Shown: one piece after another, positions 11,434-20,549 of the stretch
How positions within the stretch are numbered: the stretch's first letter is position 1
How the letters are laid out: every line of letters begins with the position of its first letter
NCBI GenBank assembly: GCA_004293485.1
Contig: RDYW01000045.1
Coordinates: forward strand, 1 to 64,000
Direction: 5' to 3'
From: Sphingobacteriales bacterium
GTDB lineage: Bacteria; Bacteroidota; Bacteroidia; Sphingobacteriales; Sphingobacteriaceae
DNA length: 64,000 bases
The notes under the pieces: model-generated
The model's database searches: none
Told to the model about the DNA's origin: nothing
Seen by the model: the letters and a program-made list of their open reading frames with translations, nothing else
Translations under genes and position numbers: made by a program

Positions 11434-13188
11434 TTACAAATTTTTCCCCAATTTTTCTATCATATCCATGGGTACGTTTTCCATATCAAGTACTAAAAAG
11501 CCGTCGAGTGAATTAGAAAACTTAGGGTCGATATTAAAACAAATAATTTTAGCATTAAGAGCAATGTATTGGCGAAGTAAAACAGGTACTTTAATGTGCG
11601 TGGTTTCAATTTCGGATATTAAACTATCCAGGCTTTTAAGGCTATCGCCGCTGGCGGTTAATACTTCGGCATCAATGGTTGATAAATCTACCTTAAATTT
11701 TTTCCTTGGTTTTACCATATCCGCCATAGCGGCATCAAAATGATTGTTGTATATAAAATTTACAATCAACGATTTAGAAACCTTACTAAAATTATTGCTG
11801 ATAGATACTGGCCCAATAAGGTATTTGTATTGCGGGTTATCTATCACATACTTTAAAATGCCTTTCCATAATAAAAATAAAGGCAAGGGTTTTTGTTGGT
11901 ACTCTTTGCGTATCCACGATCGACCAAGCTCTAAGCTATTTTTAAAAACTTCACCAAACTCAGGTTTTACTTTAAAAAGTTCGTTTGTATAAAAACCTTT
12001 TTTGCCGTAACTATAATAAATTTCGTCGCCACGGCCTATGCGGTAAGCACCCACAACTTGCTTGGCTTCGGTATCCCAAATAAATAAATGCTGGTAGTAA
12101 ATATCATAACCATCTAAATCGATAGATTTGTTGGTGCCTTCACCCACTTCTCTGAATGTAATTTCACGCAGACGGCCAATTTCTCTAATAGTATTTGGTA
12201 TAAGCGAAGTGGGTGTTATAAATACTTCGTAGTTTTTTTCGACCCATACCAAGTGCTGCGGTCTTAAGTTTACAACCTCATTTTCTAGCGTTTGGGCATC
12301 TAATGCCGAAATTACAGAGTCGGCTTGTTTGCGTATTTTAAAAAGGTTACGTGGGTTAAATATTTTTTTTTCGTTTTCCAAGCCTGCTCCTAAGGCATAA
12401 GTTTTGGCTCGTAGGTACGCTAATACGCTAGCCGAATTGGTATTATCGTGTATATCGGCGTATTGTATGGGCTTCCCTATGCGTACATGTATGGTATCGC
12501 CGCTTTTATTAAACAGTTCGGATGGTAGCTTAGCGGTGCGTAAAGTAGGATGTATTAGCGAAAGTAAATTAAATAACAGCCCATTATTGCCGTGAAAGTA
12601 AACGGGCAATACTGTTGCCTTTGCTTTGCTAATAATTTTACCTACCACCGGATGCCACATTTTATCAGTAACTTTTTGTTGGTCTATTTTATAGGTTGAA
12701 ACCTCGCCAGCAGGAAATATACCAATAGGTGTACCATTGCTTAAAAGCGATAAAGTGGTTTTTAAGCCGCTTATGCTGGATGAATGATCAATGTTTTCGA
12801 AAGGATTTACGGGCACCAAAAATTTGTTTAAACTTGGTATTTTATTAAGTATAAAATTGGCCATTAGTTTAGCTTCAGGCCTTACATTATTTAATAATTT
12901 TAATAAAATCAAACCTTCGATACCACCGTATGGATGGTTTGATACAGCGATAAAAGCACCTTCTTTGGGTATGTTTTTAAGGTCTTTTTCGTTAATTTCT
13001 ATATTAATACCTAATATTTGTAAAACTTTGTCAACAAAAGCAATTCCTTGTAAATGTTCGGCTCGGGCTACAAGTTCGTTTACATCATTAATTTTCATAA
13101 TTTCCATCAGCAACGAAGCTAAACCGGGCATACGTAATTTATCTATGTTGGTTGCTTTTGCAAATTCTTTAGAGCTTATAAGTGTCAT
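11434..13188 (-). CDS. Fused PlsC-type acyltransferase / GNAT-like hemolysin protein (OlsF-like architecture)
   Basis: N-terminal acyltransferase (SNHPYGGIEG, FPAGEVS) and C-terminal OlsB-like region (ELGRSWI). Confidence 0.85.
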   Translation of the reverse strand: MTLISSKEFAKATNIDKLRMPGLASLLMEIMKINDVNELVARAEHLQGIAFVDKVLQILGINIEINEKDLKNIPKEGAFIAVSNHPYGGIEGLILLKLLNNVRPEAKLMANFILNKIPSLNKFLVPVNPFENIDHSSSISGLKTTLSLLSNGTPIGIFPAGEVSTYKIDQQKVTDKMWHPVVGKIISKAKATVLPVYFHGNNGLLFNLLSLIHPTLRTAKLPSELFNKSGDTIHVRIGKPIQYADIHDNTNSASVLAYLRAKTYALGAGLENEKKIFNPRNLFKIRKQADSVISALDAQTLENEVVNLRPQHLVWVEKNYEVFITPTSLIPNTIREIGRLREITFREVGEGTNKSIDLDGYDIYYQHLFIWDTEAKQVVGAYRIGRGDEIYYSYGKKGFYTNELFKVKPEFGEVFKNSLELGRSWIRKEYQQKPLPLFLLWKGILKYVIDNPQYKYLIGPVSISNNFSKVSKSLIVNFIYNNHFDAAMADMVKPRKKFKVDLSTIDAEVLTASGDSLKSLDSLISEIETTHIKVPVLLRQYIALNAKIICFNIDPKFSNSLDGFLVLDMENVPMDMIEKLGKNL

Positions 13189-13276
13189 TAATGTAATTGT
13201 AGTTTAATGCATAAGTATAGCGGTATTTTATGAAATATCAAAAATAAAGTTTAATTTTCTCAAAAAAATCTATGCT

Positions 13277-14179
13277 ATGTATAAATGGCTAAAAAGTTAT
13301 TTTACGATTTCGAAACGTGAATTTAACGGAATGTTTGTTTTTATTATACTTATGGCTTCTATTTTTTTAGTTCCATTTGTTTACGATAAAATAATAACCG
13401 AACCATTAAAAATAAAAATAGAAATCATACAACCCAGCATTAACAAAATAGAAATAAATACGACAAGGTTAAAACAGCCTAATTATTACAACGAAAAAAA
13501 AGAAACTAAAAGCGTTTTATTTTATTTTAACCCCAATACTTTAAACCTTAATGGATGGGTAAAGCTAGGTTTAAGCGAAAAACAAGCAGGTTCTATTTTA
13601 AAATATGTAGCTAAAGGTGGTAAATTTTACAGCAAACAAGATGTAAAAAAAATGTATGCTATTAGCCAAGCCAATTACAATAAGTTTGAGCCTTATATAC
13701 AAATACCCGAAAACATTAACGCCAATAGTCCAGCAAATACCTACACAGGTAAACCCACCAACGCAAATAAAACCATTGAAAACGTATCGATTGAAATTAA
13801 CGGTGCCGATTCGGTAACGCTTACCACCATTAAGGGTATTGGGCCAGCATTTGCCAGCCGAATTTTAAAATACCGTAACCGTATAGGTGGCTTTGCCACA
13901 ATAGCCCAATTAAAAGATGTGTATGGTATTGATTCGATAAAGTACGAGCAAATTAAAAATCAAATTACGGTAAATACGGCTTTACTCACCAAAATAAATA
14001 TCAATGTTGCCGAGTTTGATGAGCTAAAAAAAATGCCATATCTTACTTATAAACAAATAAATGCCATAATTGCTTACCGCAAGCAACATGGTAAATTTAT
14101 ACAGCTTTCCGATGTCGAAAAAATTGTAATTTTAACACCAAGCTTAATCCAAAAAATTGCCCCTTATGTACAATTCTGA
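13277..14179 (+). CDS. Helix-hairpin-helix (ComEA-like) protein
   Basis: Repeated HhH motifs (LTTIKGIGPAFASRILKYRNRIGGF; ININVAEFDELKKMPYLTYKQINAIIAYRKQHGKF) after an N-terminal TM. Confidence 0.85.
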   Translation: MYKWLKSYFTISKREFNGMFVFIILMASIFLVPFVYDKIITEPLKIKIEIIQPSINKIEINTTRLKQPNYYNEKKETKSVLFYFNPNTLNLNGWVKLGLSEKQAGSILKYVAKGGKFYSKQDVKKMYAISQANYNKFEPYIQIPENINANSPANTYTGKPTNANKTIENVSIEINGADSVTLTTIKGIGPAFASRILKYRNRIGGFATIAQLKDVYGIDSIKYEQIKNQITVNTALLTKININVAEFDELKKMPYLTYKQINAIIAYRKQHGKFIQLSDVEKIVILTPSLIQKIAPYVQF

Positions 14180-14708
14180 AATATTAGCCACTGTTATAAA
14201 AAACACCATTCGCGAAATACCCGATTTCCCAAAACTTGGCATATCGTTTAAAGATATTACCCCTATTTTAAAAGATGCAAAATTATGTTCTGCCATTATA
14301 GACGAGCTGTACAAGCAATTAAGTAATTTACAATTTGACGCTGTGGCTGCGGTAGAAAGTAGGGGTTTTTTATTCGGATTAATGCTGGCCAATAGGATGG
14401 GCAAACCATTTATTCCGATACGTAAAAAAGGTAAATTACCTTTTATTACGGTGCAGCAGCAATATAATTTAGAGTATGGGCAGGCAACTTTAGAAATCCA
14501 TAAAGACGCATTTGAAAAAGGTGCAAAAATTTTAATTCATGATGATTTATTAGCTACTGGAGGAACAGTAATAGCCACGTCTTCACTTATTAAGCAGCTG
14601 GGTGGTAGCGTAGCCGGCTTTTCGTTTATTATAGATTTAGGTTTTTTAAACGGAGCCGAAAAGTTAAAAACCGAATCCAAAAATATATATGCTTTGGCAA
14701 GTTATTAA
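14166..14708 (+). CDS. apt: Adenine phosphoribosyltransferase
   Basis: IPDFPKLGISFKDITPIL, AVESRGFLFG, LIHDDLLATGGT PRPP motif. Confidence 0.96.
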   Translation: MYNSEILATVIKNTIREIPDFPKLGISFKDITPILKDAKLCSAIIDELYKQLSNLQFDAVAAVESRGFLFGLMLANRMGKPFIPIRKKGKLPFITVQQQYNLEYGQATLEIHKDAFEKGAKILIHDDLLATGGTVIATSSLIKQLGGSVAGFSFIIDLGFLNGAEKLKTESKNIYALASY

Positions 14709-14899
14709 CTTTCTTGGTTTAAAATTTTAAGCAATTCTATTGCTGGTACATCTTTACAGGTACCATCAAAATTACCAATAATAAGGCTACTGTTTTCGGC
14801 TACAGTTTTTTCAACCAATTTACGATTGGCAATTTTTTAACCTAATAAAATTTTTTAGGTAAGCTCATTAAATTTTAATGTTTCGCTATCTATTTTCAT
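14705..14899 (-). pseudogene. Decayed small ORF with two in-frame TAA codons
   Basis: Single frame reads MKIDSETLKFNELT*KILLG*KIANRKLVEKTVAENSSLIIGNFDGTCKDVPAIELLKILNQES*. Confidence 0.4.
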
Positions 14900-15114
14900 A
14901 ACTAATTTTTTAAAATTTTATTCTAAAATTTCATAGTTATAAATCACTTCCCCTAATTTATTAGAACCCTCGGCCTTAAATTAAAGGTTCTGATACCATA
15001 TTATCAAACACCGACCAACTGTTACAAACTGGTATATAAAGGGTTTACCAAATTATAAATCCCTGTGTAATAACTACGTTCAATAACCTCAGTTGCTATG
15101 TGGTGGGCACCTTG

Positions 15115-15260
15115 GCTTGTACATAGTAGTTGGTGGTTAGTAGTTAGTAAATAGTAGGCAGCAGTTATCACCATTTATTAGCTGCTAAAATACTTAGCAT
15201 TCCTACTACTAACCTAGCTTTCCTAATCTCTATTTACTACTACCCGCTAAAAACTAACTA
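15115..15260. repeat. TAGT/ACTA-rich imperfect inverted repeat
   Basis: gtagttggtggttagtagttagtaaatagtaggcagcag versus ctgctaaa...ctactactaacc...atttactactaccc...aactaactactact. Confidence 0.6.
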
Positions 15261-16529
15261 CTACTTACCATCCAACACCCTCAAAATTCCTTCTGCTTTT
15301 AACAAGCATTCTTCATACTCTTTTTCGGCATTGGCGTTAGTGGTTATAGCGCTACCCACTTCAAACGAAAGGTATTTTTTGCTGGCATTGTAAAGCATGG
15401 TGCGTATAATTACGTTAAAATCAAAATCGCCATCGGGCGAAAAATAACCTATGGCACCCGAATAAACACCTCTTTTAGTGCTTTCATACAGCTCAATTAT
15501 TTGCATGGCTTTTAGCTTGGGTGCACCCGTCATACTGCCCATTGGAAAAGTGTTTTTAATAATTTCTACAGCATCTAATTCGGGTTTAGCTTGGCATACT
15601 ACAGTCGAAATCATTTGATGCACTTGGGCAAAGGTATATACACCAAAAAGCTCTTCAACGGTTACTGTGCTGGCTTTCGCCGATTTTGTGAGGTCGTTAC
15701 GCAACAAATCTACAATCATTACGTTTTCTTGCTGCTCTTTGTAATCGTGTTGTAAATTGGTTTTTAATTGCTTGTCGGTACCTAAATCGGTATTACGTTT
15801 GGCTGTACCTTTTATAGGCTGTGCAATTATTTTGTTGCCGCGTTTAGCCAAAAACCGTTCGGGCGATGCACTTATAATAAATTTATCATCCCACTTAAAA
15901 AAATTTGCAAACGGCGCTGGCGATATTTCACTTAATTTTTTAAAAGCCAAAACAGGGTTTATAGCAACATTATCGGCAAAAAACTCGATACAAAAATTGG
16001 TAATATAAATATCACCCCGATTAATATGCGTTAATATTTTATTAAAAGTGGCTATATATTGGGCTTGGGTAAAGGTGCTTTTTAGTTGCCCAGTAAATTC
16101 AAAAAGTTTTTTGTTAGGCTTTACGCCGATAATTTGATGGTATATTTCCTTGGCATTGGGGCTGCTAATGCTAAGGATTTTGCCTTTTAAAATAAGTAGG
16201 TGCTTGGGTTCAAAAAAAAATAAATCAGGAAAATTTAGCTCATCTTTATGGTGCGATTGTAGGTTTTCTACACCGTTTTTTAAGTCGTAAGCCAAGCCTC
16301 CCAAAATCCAATTTTTATGCTGCTTGTAGGTTTTTAATTGTTCAAAAGCTTGTACGTTTGAGGTATAAATTTCAAGTTCCGAAAGGCTATCGGCACCCAA
16401 TAAAAAATCAAATTTACTGTATTTATCTTCGTAGTTATGGCTATCAAATACACAACATACCTTAAAATGTGATGCCCATTGAAGAGCTTTTGTTTTAAAA
16501 GTTGAAGTATTGCTTAAGAAAATAGTCAT
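15261..16529 (-). CDS. pabB: Chorismate-binding protein, aminodeoxychorismate synthase component I-like
   Basis: ISASPERFL, QPIKGTAKR, LLRNDL, FPMGSMTGAPKLKAMQII, GVYSGAIGY motifs; no trp genes nearby. Confidence 0.85.
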   Translation of the reverse strand: MTIFLSNTSTFKTKALQWASHFKVCCVFDSHNYEDKYSKFDFLLGADSLSELEIYTSNVQAFEQLKTYKQHKNWILGGLAYDLKNGVENLQSHHKDELNFPDLFFFEPKHLLILKGKILSISSPNAKEIYHQIIGVKPNKKLFEFTGQLKSTFTQAQYIATFNKILTHINRGDIYITNFCIEFFADNVAINPVLAFKKLSEISPAPFANFFKWDDKFIISASPERFLAKRGNKIIAQPIKGTAKRNTDLGTDKQLKTNLQHDYKEQQENVMIVDLLRNDLTKSAKASTVTVEELFGVYTFAQVHQMISTVVCQAKPELDAVEIIKNTFPMGSMTGAPKLKAMQIIELYESTKRGVYSGAIGYFSPDGDFDFNVIIRTMLYNASKKYLSFEVGSAITTNANAEKEYEECLLKAEGILRVLDGK

Positions 16530-16830
16530 TAAAAGTAAATTTAGTAAACCCTATCTAGTTTACAGTTTGTTTTTATTTAAATTATTATTTTAAAAATATG
16601 ATGTATAAATGTTTAATATTAAAGTGTTTTAAAATTTTAACATTTAATTAAGGTAATGTTTTTAACTAAATTGTAAAATTAAACATGTTGTAAATTTAAA
16701 TAAAAAAAAATTTAAGCAGTTTGATATTACTGAAACAATAGTACCTATTTGGTTTGTAAAAATATACGAAGTATTTAAGCATAGTTTATTTTAAAAAAAT
16801 CAAAAAAAACTTTCGGAAATTTTTTTAAAA

Positions 16831-17283
16831 TCAATCTATTACTACTGCATTAGCCAATTTAAAAGTTGCAGTATCATTATCCAAGTCATTTATAATTAAG
16901 GTACCTTCTAAATTTATAGGCTTTGTATTAAATTTTATGGGTGTGCTCATATACACTTCTACCATTTCGGGTATATCGCCGGTGCCACAAAACTGGCATT
17001 GCATTACAGGCAGTACCGATAGTAAAAAAACTTTATGTGTAGCCCCTACATTTGTAGGTACCATATAGCCATTTAGCTGTATTTTGGTTTTATTATAGGC
17101 CATTAAACTGGGCGGAAAGTAGGGCATATATTGCCCTTCGGCATTTTTTTTAATGGTGCGTGTGTTTAAAATTTCCCAATATTTATTGGTAATGGTTTTG
17201 TGAGGTGCTTGGGCAAATGTTTTTTGGACATACAAAACACTAAAAACTAATATTAAGGTAGGCCATTTAATTTTGTTTATCAT
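16831..17283 (-). CDS. DUF3299-like secreted protein
   Basis: Signal peptide; LNGYMVPTNV...HKVFLLSVLPVMQCQFCGTGDIPEMVEVYM resembles DUF3299-type proteins. Confidence 0.5.
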   Translation of the reverse strand: MINKIKWPTLILVFSVLYVQKTFAQAPHKTITNKYWEILNTRTIKKNAEGQYMPYFPPSLMAYNKTKIQLNGYMVPTNVGATHKVFLLSVLPVMQCQFCGTGDIPEMVEVYMSTPIKFNTKPINLEGTLIINDLDNDTATFKLANAVVID

Positions 17284-17352
17284 AACGCAAATTTACAAAA
17301 CGCTTATTGTGTACGCAATACTTTGTTAATTGCAAACACAGTTTAATGCTTA

Positions 17353-17814
17353 CTAATCTTCGTAATAATCAACCATTAAACCCTTTTCGTGGTTAAAATT
17401 TATCACTCTTTTTTCGTCGCCAAAATTTAAAAGCAGTGCTTCATTTGCATAAAATTGTTGAAACTGCTGGGCTTCAATACTTTTTAAAGGGTTGTTTTTG
17501 GCAATACACCAAAACTCATTATTAATTTCGCTTTTTTGCGTTATTTTAATTTGTCCATTAAAGGCAGCCTCCACTTCTTTAATTTCAAGTGCAATATCAT
17601 AATTGGTTTTTATGCAAATACCATCATCAGTTTCGTTAATTTCTAACAATACAGGTGGTAAATTATTAAACTCTAATTCAATTTTATCAATAAATACGTA
17701 TGCATTTTTAGAAATAGCTAAGTTATTCCATCTGTAATAATTAACACCAGTAATAAAAGTACCTATTTTTACACTATCAATTATAAATAATTCATCAACG
17801 CTAAAGTATCCCAT
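17353..17814 (-). CDS. Hypothetical protein
   Basis: 153 aa ORF in a same-strand gene run. Confidence 0.6.
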   Translation of the reverse strand: MGYFSVDELFIIDSVKIGTFITGVNYYRWNNLAISKNAYVFIDKIELEFNNLPPVLLEINETDDGICIKTNYDIALEIKEVEAAFNGQIKITQKSEINNEFWCIAKNNPLKSIEAQQFQQFYANEALLLNFGDEKRVINFNHEKGLMVDYYED

Positions 17815-17836
17815 ATTTTATTACAAAAAAAAGAAA

Positions 17837-18103
17837 TTAAATTAATAAATAATATGCCAATAAGGCAATTGATGCTATTGTGCCAATTATTGAAAACACA
17901 TTACGTAAAGCTTGGCACATTTTAGTAAAAGTACTGGAGGTATGGCTGGTTTTATAACCATCCATTACCAAATACATAGAGCCAAAAATTAGCCAGTTAA
18001 AACCACTTGGTACATCGTTTTTAAAAAACATCAATATGCCTACTGTAACCAAAATGCCTCCAGTTATTAAATTTAAAATTTCGTTTCGTTTATTAAATTT
18101 CAT
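17837..18103 (-). CDS. Hypothetical small membrane protein
   Basis: 88 aa with predicted TM segments. Confidence 0.6.
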   Translation of the reverse strand: MKFNKRNEILNLITGGILVTVGILMFFKNDVPSGFNWLIFGSMYLVMDGYKTSHTSSTFTKMCQALRNVFSIIGTIASIALLAYYLLI

Positions 18104-18110
18104 AATATTT

Positions 18111-19244
18111 TTAACATAAACAGTTGTGTTCGCAACAGGTTAAATCATCTAAATACATTACGTTTTTGCGGTATTTGTTTATCATATCTGAATTATCTAA
18201 ACCATAATATTTGCCAATATTGTTTGCAACAATAGCAAAACGCTGCCTAAATTTATAAATAAAACAAAATATAACGTTTTGGTGCTGAACGTGTGGCCCT
18301 ACTAAATACAGGTTTTTTGTTTTCACAGATTCATCAAATTGGTTTAATACAGGTTTACCGTTTTCGTTAAAATCAAACAAATTGGATATTTGATGTTCGC
18401 CACCTAAAAAGCCTGTACACAATATAGGTGGATGGGTGGTTTTAAAAATATCGGTTTTAGAAAAAACACTATACCCATCTGCAGTTTTAACTACTTTGTC
18501 TATTTCTATATCAACGTAAATTACAATTTTATCGAGGTTGAGATTGTTGACATCTAAAATTTTTTGCCTGCTGTAAGGCGATATTGATAGGCTTGGGTCT
18601 TGTTCGTTAATTTTAATGGTATCTGTTTTATCAATTAATAGAATACCCTCTACTTCTTTGTTTTTAGATAAATTATAGGCTACATCAATACCACTTTCGT
18701 AAGCACCTATCACTATATAATTATCGTTTGTGAAATTTTTATAGGTTTTTATTGATGAAAATGTGGTACATAACTCGGCTCCTTTAAATGGTTTTATTTG
18801 CGGAAACTTGTATTCGCCAGTTGCCCATATTAAATATTGACATTGAAAACTACCTTGGTTAGTTTCGATAACAAAAATATGTTTTCGTTTTTCTACAGCC
18901 AGTACTTTGCAGTTTTCATTTACATTCAAATCAAACTCTTGTACCATTTTATTTAAGTAGGCTGCATACTCAATTCCCCTTAAATGTTGTTTCCCACTGG
19001 TTAATGCTGGTGAGGTATTTAAGGCAATTGCATTGTAATCTATCAAGCCAAAAGATGTAGAGGGGAAGGAAGGTGTTATAAATTGAGTTTCGTGTGGCCA
19101 GTTTATAAATGATGAACCTACAACATCGGCCTCTAAAACAGTAAAATGTTTAATGCCAAAATCTTTAAGAGCTATGCCAACACCTACACCAGCCGCACCA
19201 GCACCTACAATTATTACAGGAAATGTTTGTGTTTTTTTAATCAT
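18111..19244 (-). CDS. FAD/NAD(P)-binding oxidoreductase with Cys-rich C-terminus
   Basis: GAGAAGVGVG dinucleotide-binding motif, GAYESGIDVA second Rossmann motif, terminal DDLTCCEHNCLC. Confidence 0.85.
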   Translation of the reverse strand: MIKKTQTFPVIIVGAGAAGVGVGIALKDFGIKHFTVLEADVVGSSFINWPHETQFITPSFPSTSFGLIDYNAIALNTSPALTSGKQHLRGIEYAAYLNKMVQEFDLNVNENCKVLAVEKRKHIFVIETNQGSFQCQYLIWATGEYKFPQIKPFKGAELCTTFSSIKTYKNFTNDNYIVIGAYESGIDVAYNLSKNKEVEGILLIDKTDTIKINEQDPSLSISPYSRQKILDVNNLNLDKIVIYVDIEIDKVVKTADGYSVFSKTDIFKTTHPPILCTGFLGGEHQISNLFDFNENGKPVLNQFDESVKTKNLYLVGPHVQHQNVIFCFIYKFRQRFAIVANNIGKYYGLDNSDMINKYRKNVMYLDDLTCCEHNCLC

Positions 19245-19306
19245 TAAAATATTTTAAATTTTATCAAAGTTTTTATAGAAATAATTGCCTAAAATTTTTA
19301 TTAATT

Positions 19307-19314
19307 CAAATGTA
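19307..19314 (-). promoter_or_regulatory. Predicted -7 element of the minus-strand FAD operon
   Basis: TACATTTG on the minus strand, N21 from a TTG (19336-19338); matches Bacteroidota TTG-N19-21-TAnnTTTG. Confidence 0.55.
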
Positions 19315-19320
19315 ATGTTA

Positions 19321-19339
19321 TTTGCAACATAGTTGCAAA
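19321..19339. promoter_or_regulatory. Zur-like operator, perfect inverted repeat
   Basis: TTTGCAAC-ATA-GTTGCAAA, between divergent genes, overlapping both predicted -33 elements. Confidence 0.7.
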
Positions 19340-19356
19340 ATTAAATGAAATATAAT

Positions 19357-19364
19357 TACCTTTG
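19357..19364 (+). promoter_or_regulatory. Predicted -7 element of the plus-strand metal operon
   Basis: TACCTTTG, N21 from TTG at 19333-19335. Confidence 0.55.
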
Positions 19365-19371
19365 ATAATAT

Positions 19372-20184
19372 ATGAATGAAAGTGAATTATCGGGAATTGT
19401 GCTAATGCTTATATTGGGTTTACGCCACGGGTTAGACCCCGACCATATAGCCGTTATAGATGGTGTGGCAATGCAAGCTCAAAAAAATAATCACAAATAC
19501 GCTGCTTGGGTAGGTACTTTTTTTGCTCTTGGTCACGGGTTAGTGGTAACTAGTATTGCGGTTGCAATGCATTTTGTACATCAATTATTTACAATACCCT
19601 CGGGTTTATTTGCCATTTTAGAGTGGCTACCCGTTTTTTTGTTGCTTTTGGTAGGATTTTTAAACTTACAAAGTTTGTTGAATTATAAAAACGAATTTAA
19701 AACCGTAAGCTGGCGTAGTAAATTTGTACCTAAATCAATTAGAAATAAAGTACACCCATTTTCGATATTACTTACAGGAATTATTTTTGCTTTGGTTTTT
19801 GATACTGCAACACAAGCTGCAGCGTGGGGTTATGCATCATCATCAAAGGGAGGCTGGTTTACTGCATTAATTATGGGTTTAATTTTTACAATAGGTATGG
19901 TTTTTACCGATACTTTAGATGGCTTTTTGCTAAACAAAATTTGGAGTAAAACAGAGAACAAAAATATTTTAATCAAAAGTAGGCGTATATTGGGTTGGGG
20001 TATTGTTAGCGTTTCGTTTTTGGTTGCCTTTTATAAAATAACATTAGCATTTATTCCGGCCATTAGTTTATCAGATATTGTAATGACAGTTATTGGCTTA
20101 GCTTTTTTGCTTACCATTATTTTATTTTATACCTACACTTGGTTTATTAGCTTATCAAATCAACCAAAAACTTATGGCAATTAA
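19372..20184 (+). CDS. NiCoT (HoxN/NixA-type) nickel/cobalt permease family protein
   Basis: LRHGLDPDHIAVID signature, GHGLVV, FDTATQ, multi-TM. Confidence 0.93.
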   Translation: MNESELSGIVLMLILGLRHGLDPDHIAVIDGVAMQAQKNNHKYAAWVGTFFALGHGLVVTSIAVAMHFVHQLFTIPSGLFAILEWLPVFLLLLVGFLNLQSLLNYKNEFKTVSWRSKFVPKSIRNKVHPFSILLTGIIFALVFDTATQAAAWGYASSSKGGWFTALIMGLIFTIGMVFTDTLDGFLLNKIWSKTENKNILIKSRRILGWGIVSVSFLVAFYKITLAFIPAISLSDIVMTVIGLAFLLTIILFYTYTWFISLSNQPKTYGN

Positions 20185-20539
20185 AAACCTTACCGATATA
20201 AAATTGCACCTATTTATGTGTAATGGAGGGGCGTGTTGTAATTTAGGAGCGCAAGAGGCAACAGATATAATACGTAACACTATAAAAAAATTGGGCTTTT
20301 TTGATGCGGTGCATACAACCAAAACTTTTTGCAACGGCAGATGTAACCAAGCACCAATTGTTATTGAAATACCAAAGGGCAACTGGTACAAAAACATTTC
20401 GCCACAATATGCCGAAGAGTTTGCTACCCGTTTGGTAAACAACAAACCCATACCTAACAAACACAAATTATATACTTATGGTAACGCAAGTATAAATTAT
20501 GAAACTTTGGAATCAAATACTAACCAAAAAACCTCTTAA
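20174..20539 (+). CDS. (2Fe-2S) ferredoxin / thioredoxin-fold protein
   Basis: MCNGGACCNLGA...TTKTFCNGRCNQAPIVIEIP cysteine pattern. Confidence 0.8.
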   Translation: MAIKNLTDIKLHLFMCNGGACCNLGAQEATDIIRNTIKKLGFFDAVHTTKTFCNGRCNQAPIVIEIPKGNWYKNISPQYAEEFATRLVNNKPIPNKHKLYTYGNASINYETLESNTNQKTS

Positions 20540-20549
20540 CAATAATTTT

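Noticed and set aside
12791-13207. 138-aa plus-strand ORF, with 11468-11743 and 11744-11992
   Set aside because: Antisense shadow of the acyltransferase/GNAT gene, which has recognisable motifs.
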